A stretch of DNA of 64,000 nucleotides. Origin: Isoetes taiwanensis. Taxonomy: Eukaryota > Streptophyta > Lycopodiopsida > Isoetales > Isoetaceae. The stretch's first letter is position 1, and each line of letters begins with the position of its first letter. Positions 1 to 14,000 of this stretch are shown one piece after another. The translations under genes were made by a program, and so were the position numbers. The notes under the pieces are model-generated. The model worked only from the letters and a program-made list of their open reading frames with translations, searched no databases and had not been told where the DNA came from. The stretch lies in NCBI GenBank assembly GCA_021234155.1, contig JAJEKV010000065.1, positions 2,129,807 to 2,193,806 of the forward strand. The letters are read 5' to 3'.

Positions 1-2370
1 TCAGTACTTCGTTCAGTTACGTATTGCTGGACCCCGCGGAGATGTAGTTTTGGCCAAGGCGGATGGCATTGGTGATGACGGTATGGCGGCAGGCTAGCGT
101 TCTTTGGCATTATCTTTGGCTTCGGTCATTTGCAATGGGGCTGTACGATGTAGATCCTCCGGCCGCTTCACTTCAGAGCGGAGACGGGCTGACACCGGTG
201 TGGTGGATTACGTGCTAGCGGGGCCAGCGATACCTACACTTGATCCACTGCAGCGATTGTCGGGACGGGTGGGCGGGGCCGAGGAAGTAGACTGGAGCCA
301 TCATTTTGACTGCTTGCGGAGATGGGTGGCATTAGCAAGGCACCATGCCCCCAACACCCCCATAGCCTGCAGTTGCGTGCGGACTATGATCATGCGGCCG
401 GTCTATCTTTGAGGATGCTTGAGCATGTTGCCGAGTCTTGACTCCCCACATTTCAACGGCCCAGTGGCCCGGTGAACCCGGCTCCTTCGGTAGGGGCCGG
501 ATGCTTTGGGAGGGCCGGCTCTCGGCGATCCACGGGGCTGCAACCACCTTCCCCTTAATCAACTGGTTGATGGCGAATGTCGGGGCTGAAGCTTGATAAA
601 CAAAGCCAAGTACTAGACCCTATTCGCCCCATGGTAGGTGTCAATCTGTCCTTCCTCAAGGCCGAAGCCCGGTACCTTGCGGGAACTTCATTATGAGATG
701 TTTGGTCTTACAGACGCCACCCTAGGGCCTTATACGGAGAAAGGTCTTGAGTAAGCACACTTACATTACGGGAAATATTACCCCAGGAACAATGGGTGAG
801 ATACTTCGCATTTATGACCAATAGAGCCCAGGGCACCGGTACCTACTCCGCTTGAGGCAGGCCTATGGTCATTCTTTGAAGGGATGTCATAATGGAGCAC
901 ATAGCGCCTAAGCTAGCAGGGAAGAAGCGTGATTTGGATGGTGTTATCGCAGTGAGCTTCTCAAGTGGCCCAGGGCCCCAATGGAGTCTTAGGTTCTCAC
1001 AGCTACTCTTCAACGAGGGCATTGCAAGAGGCTTCCCCCGCCTTTGGCGGACTACCGGTAGAGTTGTGCCCATATACAAGCGAGAGGACCCCACATTGAC
1101 CAACTGATGAACCGTATAATTGATTACATCTTTGCAGAGTTACTTAAGGATTCTTAGCTGATTGACACTTTAGGCGAGAGGATGGAGAAGTCTTGGGCTG
1201 CATACGCTGACACAGACTTCGCCCACAGGCATTCTACTATTATTATATCTCTTCACTCTGCGAACACTCATAGAGGATATAAGCGGAATCGGCCTTGAGA
1301 ATCTGTAATGTTGCTTTGTGGATTTGTAAAGGCTTTGATACGATTATAAAGGATAAGTTTGTGGGGAATTGATTGAGGCGGCTAGGGACCGTCGACTTAC
1401 TTGATACTATATCTGGAACTATCACGAGGCTTGCTCGGTGCGTCTCACAGCGGGGAGCCCGTTGTTAGTAGCATTAAAGTGCGCGGGGGCGCTGCCCTCT
1501 ATCCCGACGCTCTTTGGCTTGTACGTTGACCTGACTAGAAGAATGGCTGGGCTGAGCTTACCCAGAGGCCTTCGGTTGATGCACCACATAATCCGGCAAC
1601 TCATATATCTTGCGATGATGTTAGCTGCTTCATATACCGGAGGACATACAGCGCCACACTGGATGCTTTGGACACTTTTACGCCGAATTCGACATGAGTT
1701 AACTTGGCCAAGACAAAGTCTTCTTTGGTCAACATCCGGCACCGCACGTCTTCCCTCATTCACTTACGGGGTAGTGGAGGTGGCTGAGTCTTATAAGTAT
1801 TTGGGCATTGAGTTTTCTACTACCACACCTTTGGATGCATCCATCCCAGTTCACAGTCCCTTTGCGGTGAAAGCCACATGCAATGCAAAACAGCGATCCA
1901 CGAGGAGAGCATGCGTAAGTCACCGAGGCACACTTGTTGGTACCCGGATTTGAACCCGATCCTCCTCATGGGGCGGGAAGTGTGGGGCGATTGATATCCT
2001 ACACCACTTGGAGCGATCTAGGCGGTCACGGGGAAAGCTTAGCTGGCGAGACGCTTTGGGAGTGAAATCCGCAGTCCCCATATCGGATCTTGCTCCAAGG
2101 CAGGCTTCCTTCCATTCTGGAGGGCTGCTTATTTGGAGCGTCCACATATTTACTTCCGGAAGGTGGTGGCTATGGATGAAGCGTTGCCCAACCTTGCTTT
2201 GGCAGGTGGCGATGGGCTACGCCGGTGACTCAAAAGCTTCTTTGGAAAGACAAGCAAGCGATGGTTCGCTATGGAATGTGCGAGCACGGTGTGGACGATT
2301 ACGCCTGCGAAGAGCGGCGCCTTGAGCGTGCCGGATGCTACTTCATGGCCCAACCTTTGGGATCTGAAGG
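1..2370 (+). mobile_element. Decayed non-LTR retrotransposon (LINE): endonuclease end and reverse transcriptase
   Basis: The window opens inside a LINE. Around 115-300 the translation carries the end of an AP-type endonuclease (NGAVRCRSSGRFTS, then GVVDYVLAGP, compare the family motif SVVDYVL). Around 890-1110 comes the start of the reverse transcriptase (FPRLWRTTGRVVPIYKRED, compare W..GR.VPI.K.GD). Near 1215-1250 is TDFAHRHSTI, near 1330 AFDTIIKDKLW, near 1450-1540 a degraded GCPLSPTLFGLYVD, and near 1790 YKYLGIEF. These lie in the right order but in shifting frames, so the copy is dead. The stretch is much richer in GC than the following DNA. This LINE style resembles those of mosses, ferns and lycophytes more than typical angiosperm L1 (inference). 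The left end is cut by the window edge; the right end is a guess from where recognisable coding fades. Confidence 0.75.
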
Positions 2371-4667
2371 CCTATCACACATGTCAAGGTGGCAAATTAC
2401 TCCGGCAATGAGAGTTAATCCCACATGCTCACGAGGGGCCCACACCACCATGCGCGCCCATCCTACCCATGAAAAGCCTTGGGGGTGATTGCTTCCATTC
2501 CTTGCGAGTGCACACCACCTCGCATTGAAGACGAGGGGAGATGGATTAGGGGCAGCGTGAGGGGCCGAGTCGTGATCTTTGTGGGCGAGGCGCCATTGAG
2601 GATGAAAGTCCGCCCTCCCGGGCTGTCGTCTGAAACATGTCGGGCTCGGTATGCTCGGTTAGATTCAGTACCCCATCAGGCCTTGCATGAGCTCGCGACA
2701 CGACCTCTGTAGGCTTGTTGGGTATTACTCCGGGAGGTAATGGATCTGTGGTTCGAGTTATGCCCCCACATTCAGGCAGTAACCTCGAGAATTTGTACTT
2801 GTGATTATGTATATAAGCGTGCGGTATATCGGCATCCTTGTGCTACTAAGGTTTTCCCGCGAAACCCTTGGTGAAGTTTTTCCAATCACAGTAGTATCCT
2901 TTTATTTATACTCTCTTTGTACTTGGGTCCCACCGGCCCGGTTGGTCTCAAGAGTGGACGATAAAATCATATTCTATTCCTAATCAACTACGGCTATAGT
3001 ATAGTAGTACTTAGAAGTCTTCAATGAGGAAATAGAGATAGCTAAGATTGATTTCTTAATCCAATGAGGAGAATGACTCTCCTTCTAAGTCTGCTATTGC
3101 ATAGTCTTTATCCCATGGACCTTCTCTTGGTGTATGCCACTTATTAAGATGACTCGGACAAAATATTTACTACTTTGGTGCGATTGGGTGTACCGGGTAT
3201 TTGGTGCTAGAGTTATTTGTTGGGCATATATTGCAGGAATATGAGAACTACATATTTGGTTGCAAATTGGTGATTTACTTGAAGGCTTCATTATGCTCAT
3301 GGCAGCCCATGGCAAGCATCACTATTATGATCGCCACATTTGATTTCGAATCCATAGATTCAGTTCTAGCAAGTCAATTCCAGAAGCTTGCAGGTAATTT
3401 CTTTCTCGGAATGGTACGTCTTTGCCATCTTTGTTTTATAAAACCAATATGCGTTAATGCGTAGGCTTTAGGAGTTGCTAGACACGTTTTGCGATGCGGG
3501 TACATTAGATTCTTTGCTTGCTGCTTCCTTTTTGTTTTATGATTATTGCTACCTTGGATTTATTGGAGCGATTATACATATTATTGAATTCAGTAGATTT
3601 ACTAAAAAGGGAAGTATACGTCACCTTTGAGCAGCTGGCCTATTATATGGTACATATACTTTGATGACTCCTTTTGAAGTAAATATAATAAGAAAATATC
3701 CATGGCATATTTTAGATGCAAGAACATAGAACATTTGTTAAGCAGATCATAACAATGATGTAAGTTTCTTGAAAGTTCTTGGTTATTCCCTGAGCTCACT
3801 CATCACATGATTTTTATTACGCCATGAGGAATTTTGGAAAGATAGAGCTAGAATACAGAATATATACATGAGGAGAGAGGATTGTGGAGAATTCGATCGT
3901 CTTGCATCTACGGTACAAATTAGCACGAGTTCAAAGTTGGGAGATGCTTCTATTTTAGTATCTTCTTTGTGGATCACGGTGATACCTTAGGTGTTTCTTA
4001 TATGTAAATGAACAACAAAAAATATGTCTGAGTTTCTCCATCCCTATCCACTTTAAGTTATCTAAGTAGATTTTATTTGATTGAGGAGCTTTTTGAGATT
4101 CTACTTTTATGCTTGTTGAATCAGTTTTAGAAGACAAGAGAGCCACATGAGATAACCATGAGTACATATACTATTCTACCTTGATCTTTCCTAACCATGT
4201 GAGTACGTATCTTTGTTCTACCTTCATTCTTTCTAATCCGTACACTTCATTCTTTCTAATCCATTAGAAGCTGGCGTGCAAAATGGGTTGGTGGACATCT
4301 CTCTATCCCACATCAATTTGAGTTATCTTCCACGAGGTTGTAAAGGTGGTAACTCCTGTCTCATCATCTAAGACCTTTTTTCAATTTCTCATTAGATGAT
4401 GGTTCTTAAATACCTTTATTTCTTCATCCTATTCAATCACTTGAGTTGGACTCTCTGAGACCATTTTGAGTTCTAGCAATGACCACATGTAGGTCACATG
4501 TAGGTATTAGGGTGCCTTTTTCCCTATTGTTTGCAAAGCAAAACTCACTTTTCTGATTCAAGCGTTCAACAACGAGATACAAGCGATGTAGAAAAAAAGT
4601 TGATAATAAGATTCAAATGGAAGAATTTAAGTTAAACCAAATATTTGTATGTGTAATCTATAGGGTG

Positions 4668-4826
4668 CACTTCGGTACAGTTTGGCTTTCTCTTTTACCT
4701 TCAAACTCTAGATGATGGAAAATGAAGTGCATAAATACGACAGCATGTCCAGATTTACTTTCGATTACGGTTTAACTTTCTTTTACCTTCAAGCTCCTAG
4801 ATGGAAAATTGAAGTGCATAAGCGAC
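4668..4826. repeat. Two-copy tandem repeat, period about 90 bp
   Basis: The core TCTTTTACCTTCAA, followed by a TAGATGGAAAA-like stretch and GAAGTGCATAA, occurs twice, at about 4693-4735 and 4780-4820, with small indels between copies. It is a simple local duplication with no coding signal. Confidence 0.7.
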
Positions 4827-6311
4827 ACTCTATCCATTCTAGAAAACTATTAAAACTCCCTTAACAATTAGAATTTACTCATGAAATATTTTATAGCGAG
4901 AAATGGTGGTTTGTTATCAAATTTGAGATCAAAGTGTTTATAGAAGTGTTGTGGACAAAATTTATGGTGTTGCTTTCGTATTTTACACACAATGCTTTTT
5001 CTTCCAGGTAATTCGGTGGAGTAATGATAGTTATTAGGACAATTTGTTTATTGCCACATTGCAACAATTTGAATACAATGACCGAGCAACCATGTATCCA
5101 TTGTGACGGACCATGTTTTGAACATGTTTGGTGAAACAACACAATAGTAAATGTCGGTTCAAATGTTGTTCATGTTGGACATCGGGTTCTTTGCAAAGAT
5201 AAGATGTAGGTTGATACAAAAATTAGCCGGTGGAAATTAAGACTACAAATTAGAATTAAGCATTTAAAGGGTTGATTCATAAGTTCATGCACTTTCTTTT
5301 TGTGCTAAAGCATATTTGTTGGTGTGGGTTTTAAGTTAATAATCATCCATATTCCAACAAAATCTAATAAATTAACACCCTTGCCTCGAAGCCACATTGT
5401 TTGCATATGGCAACAAATACAACAACCATCTCTTCAAATTGCTACTAAGAAGCGTAGCAGCTTACTATAACTAGTATAGTATAATTTTACCAATCAGAGA
5501 CGGGGACAACTCAACGTTTTAGATTATATGCTCAGCGATTGGTGGCCCGACACTGCTGACGGAGCAATTTGCCAACAGTGGGTTACGTGATGCAGTTTAA
5601 GCAAAGGCAAGCCCCGGACCAATTAGGCTGGTCAGTTCACCACGATCCAATTCTGTCGATCAATTATAGACTTTACCCTCTGATTATTCTCGAGTTTTCC
5701 TTCTCTTTTTTGCAGAAATTTTTGGCAAAGGGGTACGTACCCGCGTCATCAAAATATTTTCAATGGGACTTAACGCTATAACTTTGGCGAATTTATAGAT
5801 TTGTTACAAGTTTAATGGCGGAAGCGGAGTTCTCCCGGAAGCTTCCTATTGTGGTTGATCAGCATATACTAATTTACAAAGCACAAGACAGCTGAGGTTC
5901 TCCCTCGAGCTATCATGATTCTAGTTCTAGTCTATAAACCCGATTGAGATCGGGGAAGATCTGACCTCAAGTCAAGAGTGCGTATATGTGATAACAACCT
6001 AATAAAATATATTTCTTTTTTGATTATCTTCAACAACTAACATCTTTTTTTTACACCAAATATCTTATATATATGGATGGCCTTTGCCTTTAGGTGAATA
6101 ACGAAAATGTTAGCGTGACCTTGGCGATAGAAATGTATGGTATGTCACAAATAATGGGTAACTTCATAAAACTCTGAATAAAATTTAGGCCTTTCCAACT
6201 ATCTCATGAAAATTTCCCACTTTGAAATGCCCTCCATAATACTTGGGTTTTGAACTTACACCCGAGGAGCGGTAGAAATATTCATGGCCCGGCCTTGGCT
6301 CTGTCGAGTCT

Positions 6312-6432
6312 GTTATTTATAATTCATATATATTCTACAGAATTATCGTCCTAACCTTTACCCCAACCCCGCATTTTCGTTAGTTTAGAATATTATTTAT
6401 AATTCATATATATTCTAGAGAATTATAGTCCA
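6312..6432. repeat. Short direct repeat of about 40 bp, two copies
   Basis: The core ATTTATAATTCATATATATT followed by CTA.AGAATTAT.GTCC appears at 6314-6351 and again at 6394-6431, about 80 bp apart. Divergence is only a few bases. No gene is associated. Confidence 0.75.
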
Positions 6433-6684
6433 TGGGAAAACCATCATTCAATTAAATTGGGATTATGTCTTAATTTTGGGATAAATTTTATATTGCACTT
6501 TTTTAGTAACTTTGTTGCCCTTAGACTAGAATGAAGCGTTAACATATAATCACACACGGGAATATAAATTCACACCTTAACTTGGTACAAAATCATATCA
6601 TGGAACTCCATTAGTACACAACTTTTATGCTTTATAGAAAGATGCATAGTATTTGTTTTCATTTTCCACTATCCCCAAAAGGAT

Positions 6685-9640
6685 ATGAGAACCTTATTCC
6701 TTACATCACAGTCATTGCTTAAACTCCTCATTTGTTTTACTAGGAATAGTTTTTGGAGTCATGATTACCATGCACGGTTTCAATGTCTAGCCAAGGTCGG
6801 GATCACTTGGATTTCTCCTCCACCTCTTTATTACATGTCCCCGAGATATCTTTCTTTATGCGGTGACATTACTCAAGCTGATATGTGGACACCACCATTC
6901 CACCTTATTGAGTTAACATCACCTTCTTCTTTGCAAATATCAAGGATAGTCCATCAACCTGCTTGGATAGGTCCTACAGATCTCTTTGGTTTCTTACTAC
7001 AAATTGGTGGCACTCCTGGGTGGTTCATATGATCAACAAATATTTTGGCCTATCCTTCTTAGGACCAACATAGTGTTTGCTCGGATTGAGGGAGGAGCAT
7101 ATGCCTTCAGTACTTCAATGGTACTATGTCTTAAGTCGGCACCAGCTAATGTTTTTCCACTTACTTTTAGGGAACCACCCTTCTTTTTAGCTCTTAGGGG
7201 ATGTGTCTACCTCATCCAACAAGTTGATCACCTTCTTCCAATAATCTATCAATGCCGCGATTAGTCTCATACGAATTAGTTTGCCAATGCTTGATTAGTC
7301 ATTGATGCCATCATAGTCAATCCCAGTACTTGGCTTCTTCAGTTGGTTTTAGAGCTTTTTGGTTGGCGGGGAGAATTATCCTTAGGCTTGCCATTTGCAT
7401 CCATGCCAAATTCTGCCCCCACCTCTCACTTCTCCTGCAGAGGTCTCATTTTCCATTGCATGATTGGAATCCTTCTTTCACCCAAAAGTGAATTGAAGAG
7501 GTCTAGAATAGGCACTTCCATATGAGAGCATAACCATCCACAAAACTCTTCCCGATGAGGCACTTCTTCTATGATGAGTCTATAGGAGATGGATTTGTAC
7601 ATCCATGAAATATTTCCAATAGCACGGAAAAGTTATAGCTGTCTGCTTTGTCTCAATGCAGCGACTATATTTTTCCAAACAATGCATCCACACATCCTCA
7701 TGAGTATAATAGGGCATTAGGAACCCCAAATTGACTCTTTCAAAAATACCCACGGTACATTAGAAGTAGGATAGGAAAAGAAAACATCCACTGTTCTTAT
7801 TTTGGCCGGCACAATTATCTAGTTGCAAGAGGGCTTTACTACGGGAAGGATCTAGGGTTTAACCTTGAGATGTTGAAGCTCCATTCATTAGGTCCATTCC
7901 TCTAAATCTTGCCTTGCTTAAACTTGATACTATTAGGGGTTCCATCAACAATGCACTATATATAGTGCACAGCTAGGCTGTATGGGATCACATGGGTAGC
8001 CATTGTAACCCACCTTCTCCTTAGTTCTTAAACACCTCATAATACTCCCAATGTAATCCCCGGACCATCATACAACTCTGGCCCCGAAATGGCCATGTAG
8101 GTGCAGGCTGCTTGGCACAATAATGTGCCGATGCAAAGGGTATGATTTTCCCACATGACTTGAGATATACTTAGATTGTAGAAAGACAAGTCTTACTGTT
8201 AGTCCATTTATCGCTATAATACATAGATAGTTATTAGGTTCCATTACTGAGATAAGATTACTCCACATCAATAGTTGATCTACATGATAGTTGATCGTCA
8301 TATAGTCCTTGCCATGTTTCCTTATCTTTGCCCTTAGACTTGGTTGCACGGTCTTATCTAGTGTCTCCTTCAACAGCACATAAATTGCACTTGTGCAAAG
8401 GATTGTTTGGTACTTTCACGGTCACATGCTTGAAATACTTATTCCATAGCCTACTAAAAATTTGAGGTTTGGGATAGGGACCACTCCAAGTTCAGAAACA
8501 ATGCATTTTAATTTCCTCTAATATGCTCTTAAGGTACAATGGGATGGCAATCTCTTTTCCAGCAATAACTCTACCTGTTCATCCTTCTTACTCTTATGTG
8601 GCATGTTTTACGCATTGGAAATCCACATATCTTTAAATATTTCCTTTGCGACTATAGTTCTTGAGGTAGGCCTTACGCAGGGCCGGTGTTCCCATGCAAT
8701 GCAATTTTACTACCGGCTCATGTCTCTTTTTGCGGTTGTGCCAAGAAGGAGTTGGAATTCATGTATAGCCATCCATGCTTTTTGAACATATCCACTTTTC
8801 CATTCAATGGGAATCTTTTCTTCTTTGATCTTTCACATCACGAATTGCATAGCCAAATATAGTGTACATAGAAATTCCTCACATATCACACTTATGTTCA
8901 CGATATGTAGCTCTTGCTCCTAGCTCCTCTATTGCTTAGACATTTCCTAACACAAGAAGCCCAACAACATTCACCTCCTCTAACCTTCATCACTTAACCC
9001 GGAGAACAATCATACTTTCGACTTGCATCTTTTGGTGGGATAATGTTTGAAAGTTGGAGTGGCCTCTTGCTACCTTTGTGTGAACATTGTTGACAATGGT
9101 TCTACATCTATAGGAAGCGATGTAGTTCCCCTCAGGTTGAATATTGTCCCTAGGCCATTACAGCAATAGTTGGAACCTCTAGTTGCTTCACACAAGTAGA
9201 GCATTCTTGTTTGCACGAACCCTTTTCCTTCCAATTATCATATAATTTTGATTGCCACACCTAACTTGTCCTCCCCTAATCTTTCATCATTCAACGCATT
9301 GATAGGATGCACGTGGAACAATAATCCCTTCTCCCTCGCCTCTACATTTGCATGCATGCGGGATCTTGACCTTTTGTTTTCGATCAGCGAGTATAAAGTA
9401 CAATTTCCTTTCCTTTGGTATCATCCTTTTCATTTGTAGTCTTTTCCTTTCCTTTGCCATCATCGACATCATTTGGAGTCTTTTCCTTTTTCTTTGCCAT
9501 CATCAACATCATTTGCAGTCTTTTCCTTTCCTTGGGCATCATCTTGCTTCATCATTTTGGGAATTTAACCTTGCCTTGAGTGCGGCATCATTGGGGGCTT
9601 TTTTTGGCATTTTGCATGCCGTGACCTAGAATGCATAAAA
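6685..9640. other. Unassigned stretch with short ORFs
   Basis: Short ORFs occur on both strands (for example 6685-7032 + and 8068-8379 -), but none carries a domain I recognise. The minus strand between about 7550 and 7350 has protein-like stretches (KSFVDGYALIWK, FHGCTNPSPIDSS) broken by stops, which suggests a decayed mobile-element ORF of unknown type. Confidence 0.35.
9427..9546. repeat. Tandem repeat, unit 39-40 bp, about three copies
   Basis: The unit CTTTTCCTTTCCTTTGCCAT followed by CATCGACATCATTTGGAGT starts at 9441, again at 9480, and partly at 9520. The 39-40-bp period is close to 13 codons, but the ORFs crossing it are short, so coding is unproven. Confidence 0.8.
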
Positions 9641-9769
9641 CATATAATTAAGTTAGCATATCAAATAACCTGCCTCCTGCTATGTTCATAAATGAAGCCT
9701 TATATATATGTCTTATTGTTGATCAAACCTATTTATATAAATGGGATTCCCCAAGCTATTTTTTCCTCA

Positions 9770-10130
9770 ACATTATATATAAATAAAACCCTCCTACTTA
9801 TAACCTTTTAAACTTTTATCCTATAATAACCTTATGACAACTTTTAAGGTTATTAATTATAGATTAAGCAGTTTTACAAAGGTTAAAGAAGTTTATTATA
9901 GGTTATTATAGGTTAGAAATTTTAAGGTTGGAAATTGTGGCAGGTTAAAAGTTTTTAAAGGTTAGAACTAAGTTTTAAGGTTAGTTTTAAGGTCACTAGC
10001 AACTACTAACTTATAACTTTTAAACTATTAACTTATAACTTAACTAATAACTATTAACTTATAACTATTAACAACTAGCAACTATTAACTCATAACTTTT
10101 AAACTTTTAAGTCAGTCCTTAAAACAAAAA
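9770..10130. repeat. Cryptic AT-rich simple repeat
   Basis: Scrambled copies of TTATAACTTTTAAAC, AACTATTAAC and AAGGTTAGAAGTT fill this stretch. It looks like slippage-derived low-complexity DNA with no coding content. Confidence 0.7.
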
Positions 10131-10244
10131 TGCTTTGTAATAAATTTTGGATGATGATTCATGATGCGAAGGAATTTTAAAGTTATTATTTAGGTTAGCA
10201 TTACGTTTTCAGTGCTTTCTCTCACTTTGAACTTTTGAATTCAG

Positions 10245-10620
10245 GCTAATTCAGTAGCAGCCAGCTTCAATTCAGGCTTCTAAATACGCATACTGTCTCG
10301 GCCTTCAATCTCTGCATGCAATCTAGAAGCTCGGCTTCAATCTAGAGCTTCAATACGCTTCAATCTGCGACTTCTATGCAGCTACCGGCTTCTCGCATCA
10401 ATCCTACGACTTTTGGCTTCTATACGCTTTAGCTTCGGCTTCTATATACTTTAAGCTTCGGCTTTTCAGGCTTTTTGGCTTCTGATCTCATGCAGCTTTA
10501 GGGTTTTGGCTCAAAGGTGTTTTCGGCTCAAAGGTTTGTAAGGCTCTATACAATGTCTCACAGCTTTTGGCTTTTACGACTCTCTACAATCTCTGCAGCT
10601 TTGGAATAACAAAGTTTTGT
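10245..10620. repeat. Cryptic repeat built on GGCTTC, CTTCAATC and TATACGCTT
   Basis: Short words such as GGCTTCTATACGCTT, CTTCGGCTTCTATA and CAATCTCTGCA recur irregularly. The word set is distinct from the AT-rich block just before it. Confidence 0.65.
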
Positions 10621-10869
10621 GGCGTTTTGTTTAGGACATTGTTGCTATTGCTTTTCGGCTTCTTAAAGTCAAATCATACGCTGGCCAACTACCGAGATCA
10701 AAATCAACTTTGTTTTCGATTTTGGTTTTGGCTCAAAGGCAAAGGAAGCTCAATTCTGAGTCTGAACACAAATAGGTTAGTATTTCACATTATTTACATA
10801 AAGTAGTTATTTTACATAAAGCATGTTATTTACTTTTACGTACATCAGTCTAAAAGCTTTGCCCTACCA

Positions 10870-11065
10870 CCTTCATATATAGATCTTGCTTCTATGATCT
10901 TGTTACGTGATCTTACCTGATCTGCTCTGCAATCCTATCTGCTCTATGATCTATAGTCTATCTAGCACATATGATCTATACGCTCTATGATCTTGCTTAT
11001 ATGATTAGATGTATACGCTCTTATTCTATTTCACTAGCTCTTCCTCTATACGCTCTAAATAGCTG
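10870..11065. repeat. Cryptic repeat built on TATGATCT and TACGCTCTA
   Basis: GATCTTGCTTCTATGATCT, CTCTATGATCTATA and TATACGCTCTA recur through this stretch with irregular spacing. No coding signal is seen. Confidence 0.6.
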
Positions 11066-14000
11066 AACTAAAACAATAGATTACATTATGCATTATGTTA
11101 GAATAATATGTTTGAATTGGAAATAAGCGCTTGGCGCGCATTTCTATTACAGGTTAGATTTTCCACTAGGTTAATCAAGTCGCCCGGTAGCGTTTTAGTT
11201 GGCTTTTTCTATTTCATACGGTTCTATATAAATGGCGCCCGGTATTGAGTAGAAATAGATACGTGAAAAAACAAAACAACTGGCTGGCTGGCGATTTTAA
11301 TAATAATATGTTGAGAATGGTTTATGGGGATAGTAATATATCATTGCTAATTACTTAATTTCTCTCGTTCTAGTGCCATGGATTTTCCTTATGCATGGAC
11401 AGCGTGATCTAGTTCAAATACAGGTGGTTCTAGTTCAGAAATACACTTCCTGGAGCTGACCATCAACTCTGGACCTAGCCTGGAATGTGCAGTTGTCTTT
11501 GTTCAAAAGCGTTCAAAGAGTTGGAGAATCCATTAAGTGATGCATGCTCGGGGCCATGGGAACACTTCCATGGCATCTCTGGACTGTCGGCTCCTCATGC
11601 TCTTAGTAAGGCTCATGCCAACAAATAGAATGCGAGGATTTGATTTATAGTATCAGGATCGATACAACACTCTGGTTTGGAGACTTCGACATTCGCGAGG
11701 AAGATGGGATCTGTCATATCACGATTAGTTCGGTGGGACTTTTTGCGGTATTGGAATTAGGTGGAACTATGTGACATATTGTGAGATAGAAAGAATTCAG
11801 CGCTGGCGCATTTTGCGAGAAAGAAGAAATGTACATACTTTGGAATATAGACTAGGCTTCAGCACGAGCAATTTGCACTATACTTTTATGTCATTTAGTT
11901 TATTATGTTTTTATACAATGTGAAAACATTGAATCCTTTGATGCCCTCCGGTATTATGACCAACCCCAAACTACATATTTTCATTAATGTAGCTTAGTTT
12001 CATAGAGTCTCAGCTAGCTAAAAGAACTTATCAAAGAATTCAAAATTCATAACATCACTAGCGAGATGTTATGATATATTCATTTTTTGAATATCAAATA
12101 TACATACCTTTTTGAAGCGTTCTTTTGGCCATGCTACAAATGTGCCCACACTTTCTATTTGTATAAACAGGATGTCTTCTTGGAAGAGCCCCATCTTCAT
12201 AATTAGGTTATAATGGAAATCTCTTATTTGTTTCCAAGAGGAACACCATGACATAGAACTTGGATTGGTCTTAGATTTTACATAAAGCCTACTCGAGGCG
12301 CTTCAAGTTTCTTTGTTAAAAGATAGCATTCTTCTCGATAGCGATAAGAACGAATGCATTGGAAAAAATAGAGGGCGAAAAATAGAGAACAAGAGAATGC
12401 ATTTAGGAATGGAATCCACCTCACATAGTTCGGCCGGACATGAATGAAGTTTGAAAGCGGCTGCGATCGAGATGGGATGGAAAGCGTTATGAAGCCGGAT
12501 CTTGGCCTTCCGATGATGATTGTTCTTGAAACTCACGATGGTAGGAATGATCTTGAAACTCGTGAGGCTGGGTGTAGATTAGGTGGTAGTAGATTGCCAC
12601 GCATATCGTTTCTTGAAATTTATAATTAATTGTTATCTATATGTATCTTGAAATTACTAAAAAGAAAAACACAATTTAAATTTGTAAATGGCTTGGAATG
12701 AGCGGTTAATTAAAATTATAAATTTAAAGAATGGCAATTTGAATTCACGGTTGTAAATCGGCCTAGATTATGAGCGCATACATATAAAGTTTAAACCAAA
12801 ATCGATCTCATATTATCGCACTTGCGAGTTCTATGGCGTCCTTCTGCAAAGGATTACAGCGGCCCAGAAGGCGGCAGTAGAGGTGAAGCGGCTTGACTAA
12901 GCCTGGAAATCCCAAGCACGGAGGCTGGCGAACAAGCGAGAAGCTTCACAAATCCAACAAAGCCTCGGAGTAGTGATTTGTTTTGTTGTATGTAATTGAT
13001 TTACATGTGCCTTTTTTGTGCGGTTTTTAGGATGTTTTCTGTAATAATAGAGTAATTCTCAGATAGAAGCATGTGTCCTCTAATATTTGGCGAGTTCATA
13101 TGTCCCAAATGTATGCAAATAAATGCTTAATGTGTGGCTAAAAGCAGGTATTGATAGAGTACCCAATGTTTTTATAGTTATTTCTTACTCGATGAAGAAT
13201 CAACTCTTTAAGTTGTGGTGTTTATAGTTATTTGTGTCAAAAGCCACATGAGTTGAATAAAGGCATTACATTGGATTTTCTATATTTGTAGATGAAGATC
13301 GACAATTTAAGTTGTATTTCTTATAGTTAGTTATATCACGAACATTTTTAGTAAATAGACACTCACGTATTTATTCTTTTCAAATGGCATGGCCAGCGTT
13401 TTTGTTAGCTCAATTAAGTAAATAGACATAACTTTATTCTTTTCAGAGTCAGCGCCAAGTGCGTTTTTTGTTGCATATATGTTTTACGACTTAGCATATA
13501 TTTTAGCATTAAAAAATTAACCCATGTCTTTGTAATTTCACGGGATCCACAAAAAACCAATCAAAAGGAGAGAAACAAGCAGAAGTGAGACCTCTCTGAC
13601 CAGGGAAAAAGCAAGGGCGGATAGAGATGTCACTATTACGGACTGCGGCATGTATTGGCGTTGAAGATACATCACGGAATAATAAAGGCTTTCAGTGGAG
13701 TCCTCCATGTCGAGAGAAGAGATCTTATAGAGGTCGAATGGTATGTGGAGATATTCATGGCGGTGGGAAGAGCCAGACCTCATCTTCATGTCAAGGGCAA
13801 GAGAGCGATCAAATAAGAAGAAGCGAGGAATTCTTATTGCGCGGCGGAAGTACGGGGCCGATTCTTTACGTTACGTGCTAGTTGAAGTGGGCCAAAACAC
13901 ATAAGAAGAGTCTAAAGAAGATCAATCGATCGCATTAAGATCGGGAACTGACATGGCCGATGCTCTCTTGAATTTGGGTACGGGCCGGTTGGCTGAGCCG

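Larger units (their letters stand above)
2371..6680. other. Non-genic stretch, mostly AT-rich
   Basis: GC-rich sequence continues to about 2760 and may be the tail of the LINE. From there the DNA is AT-rich with only short unconvincing ORFs and no recognisable domain. Two local duplications inside it (near 4670 and 6312) are listed separately. Confidence 0.5.
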
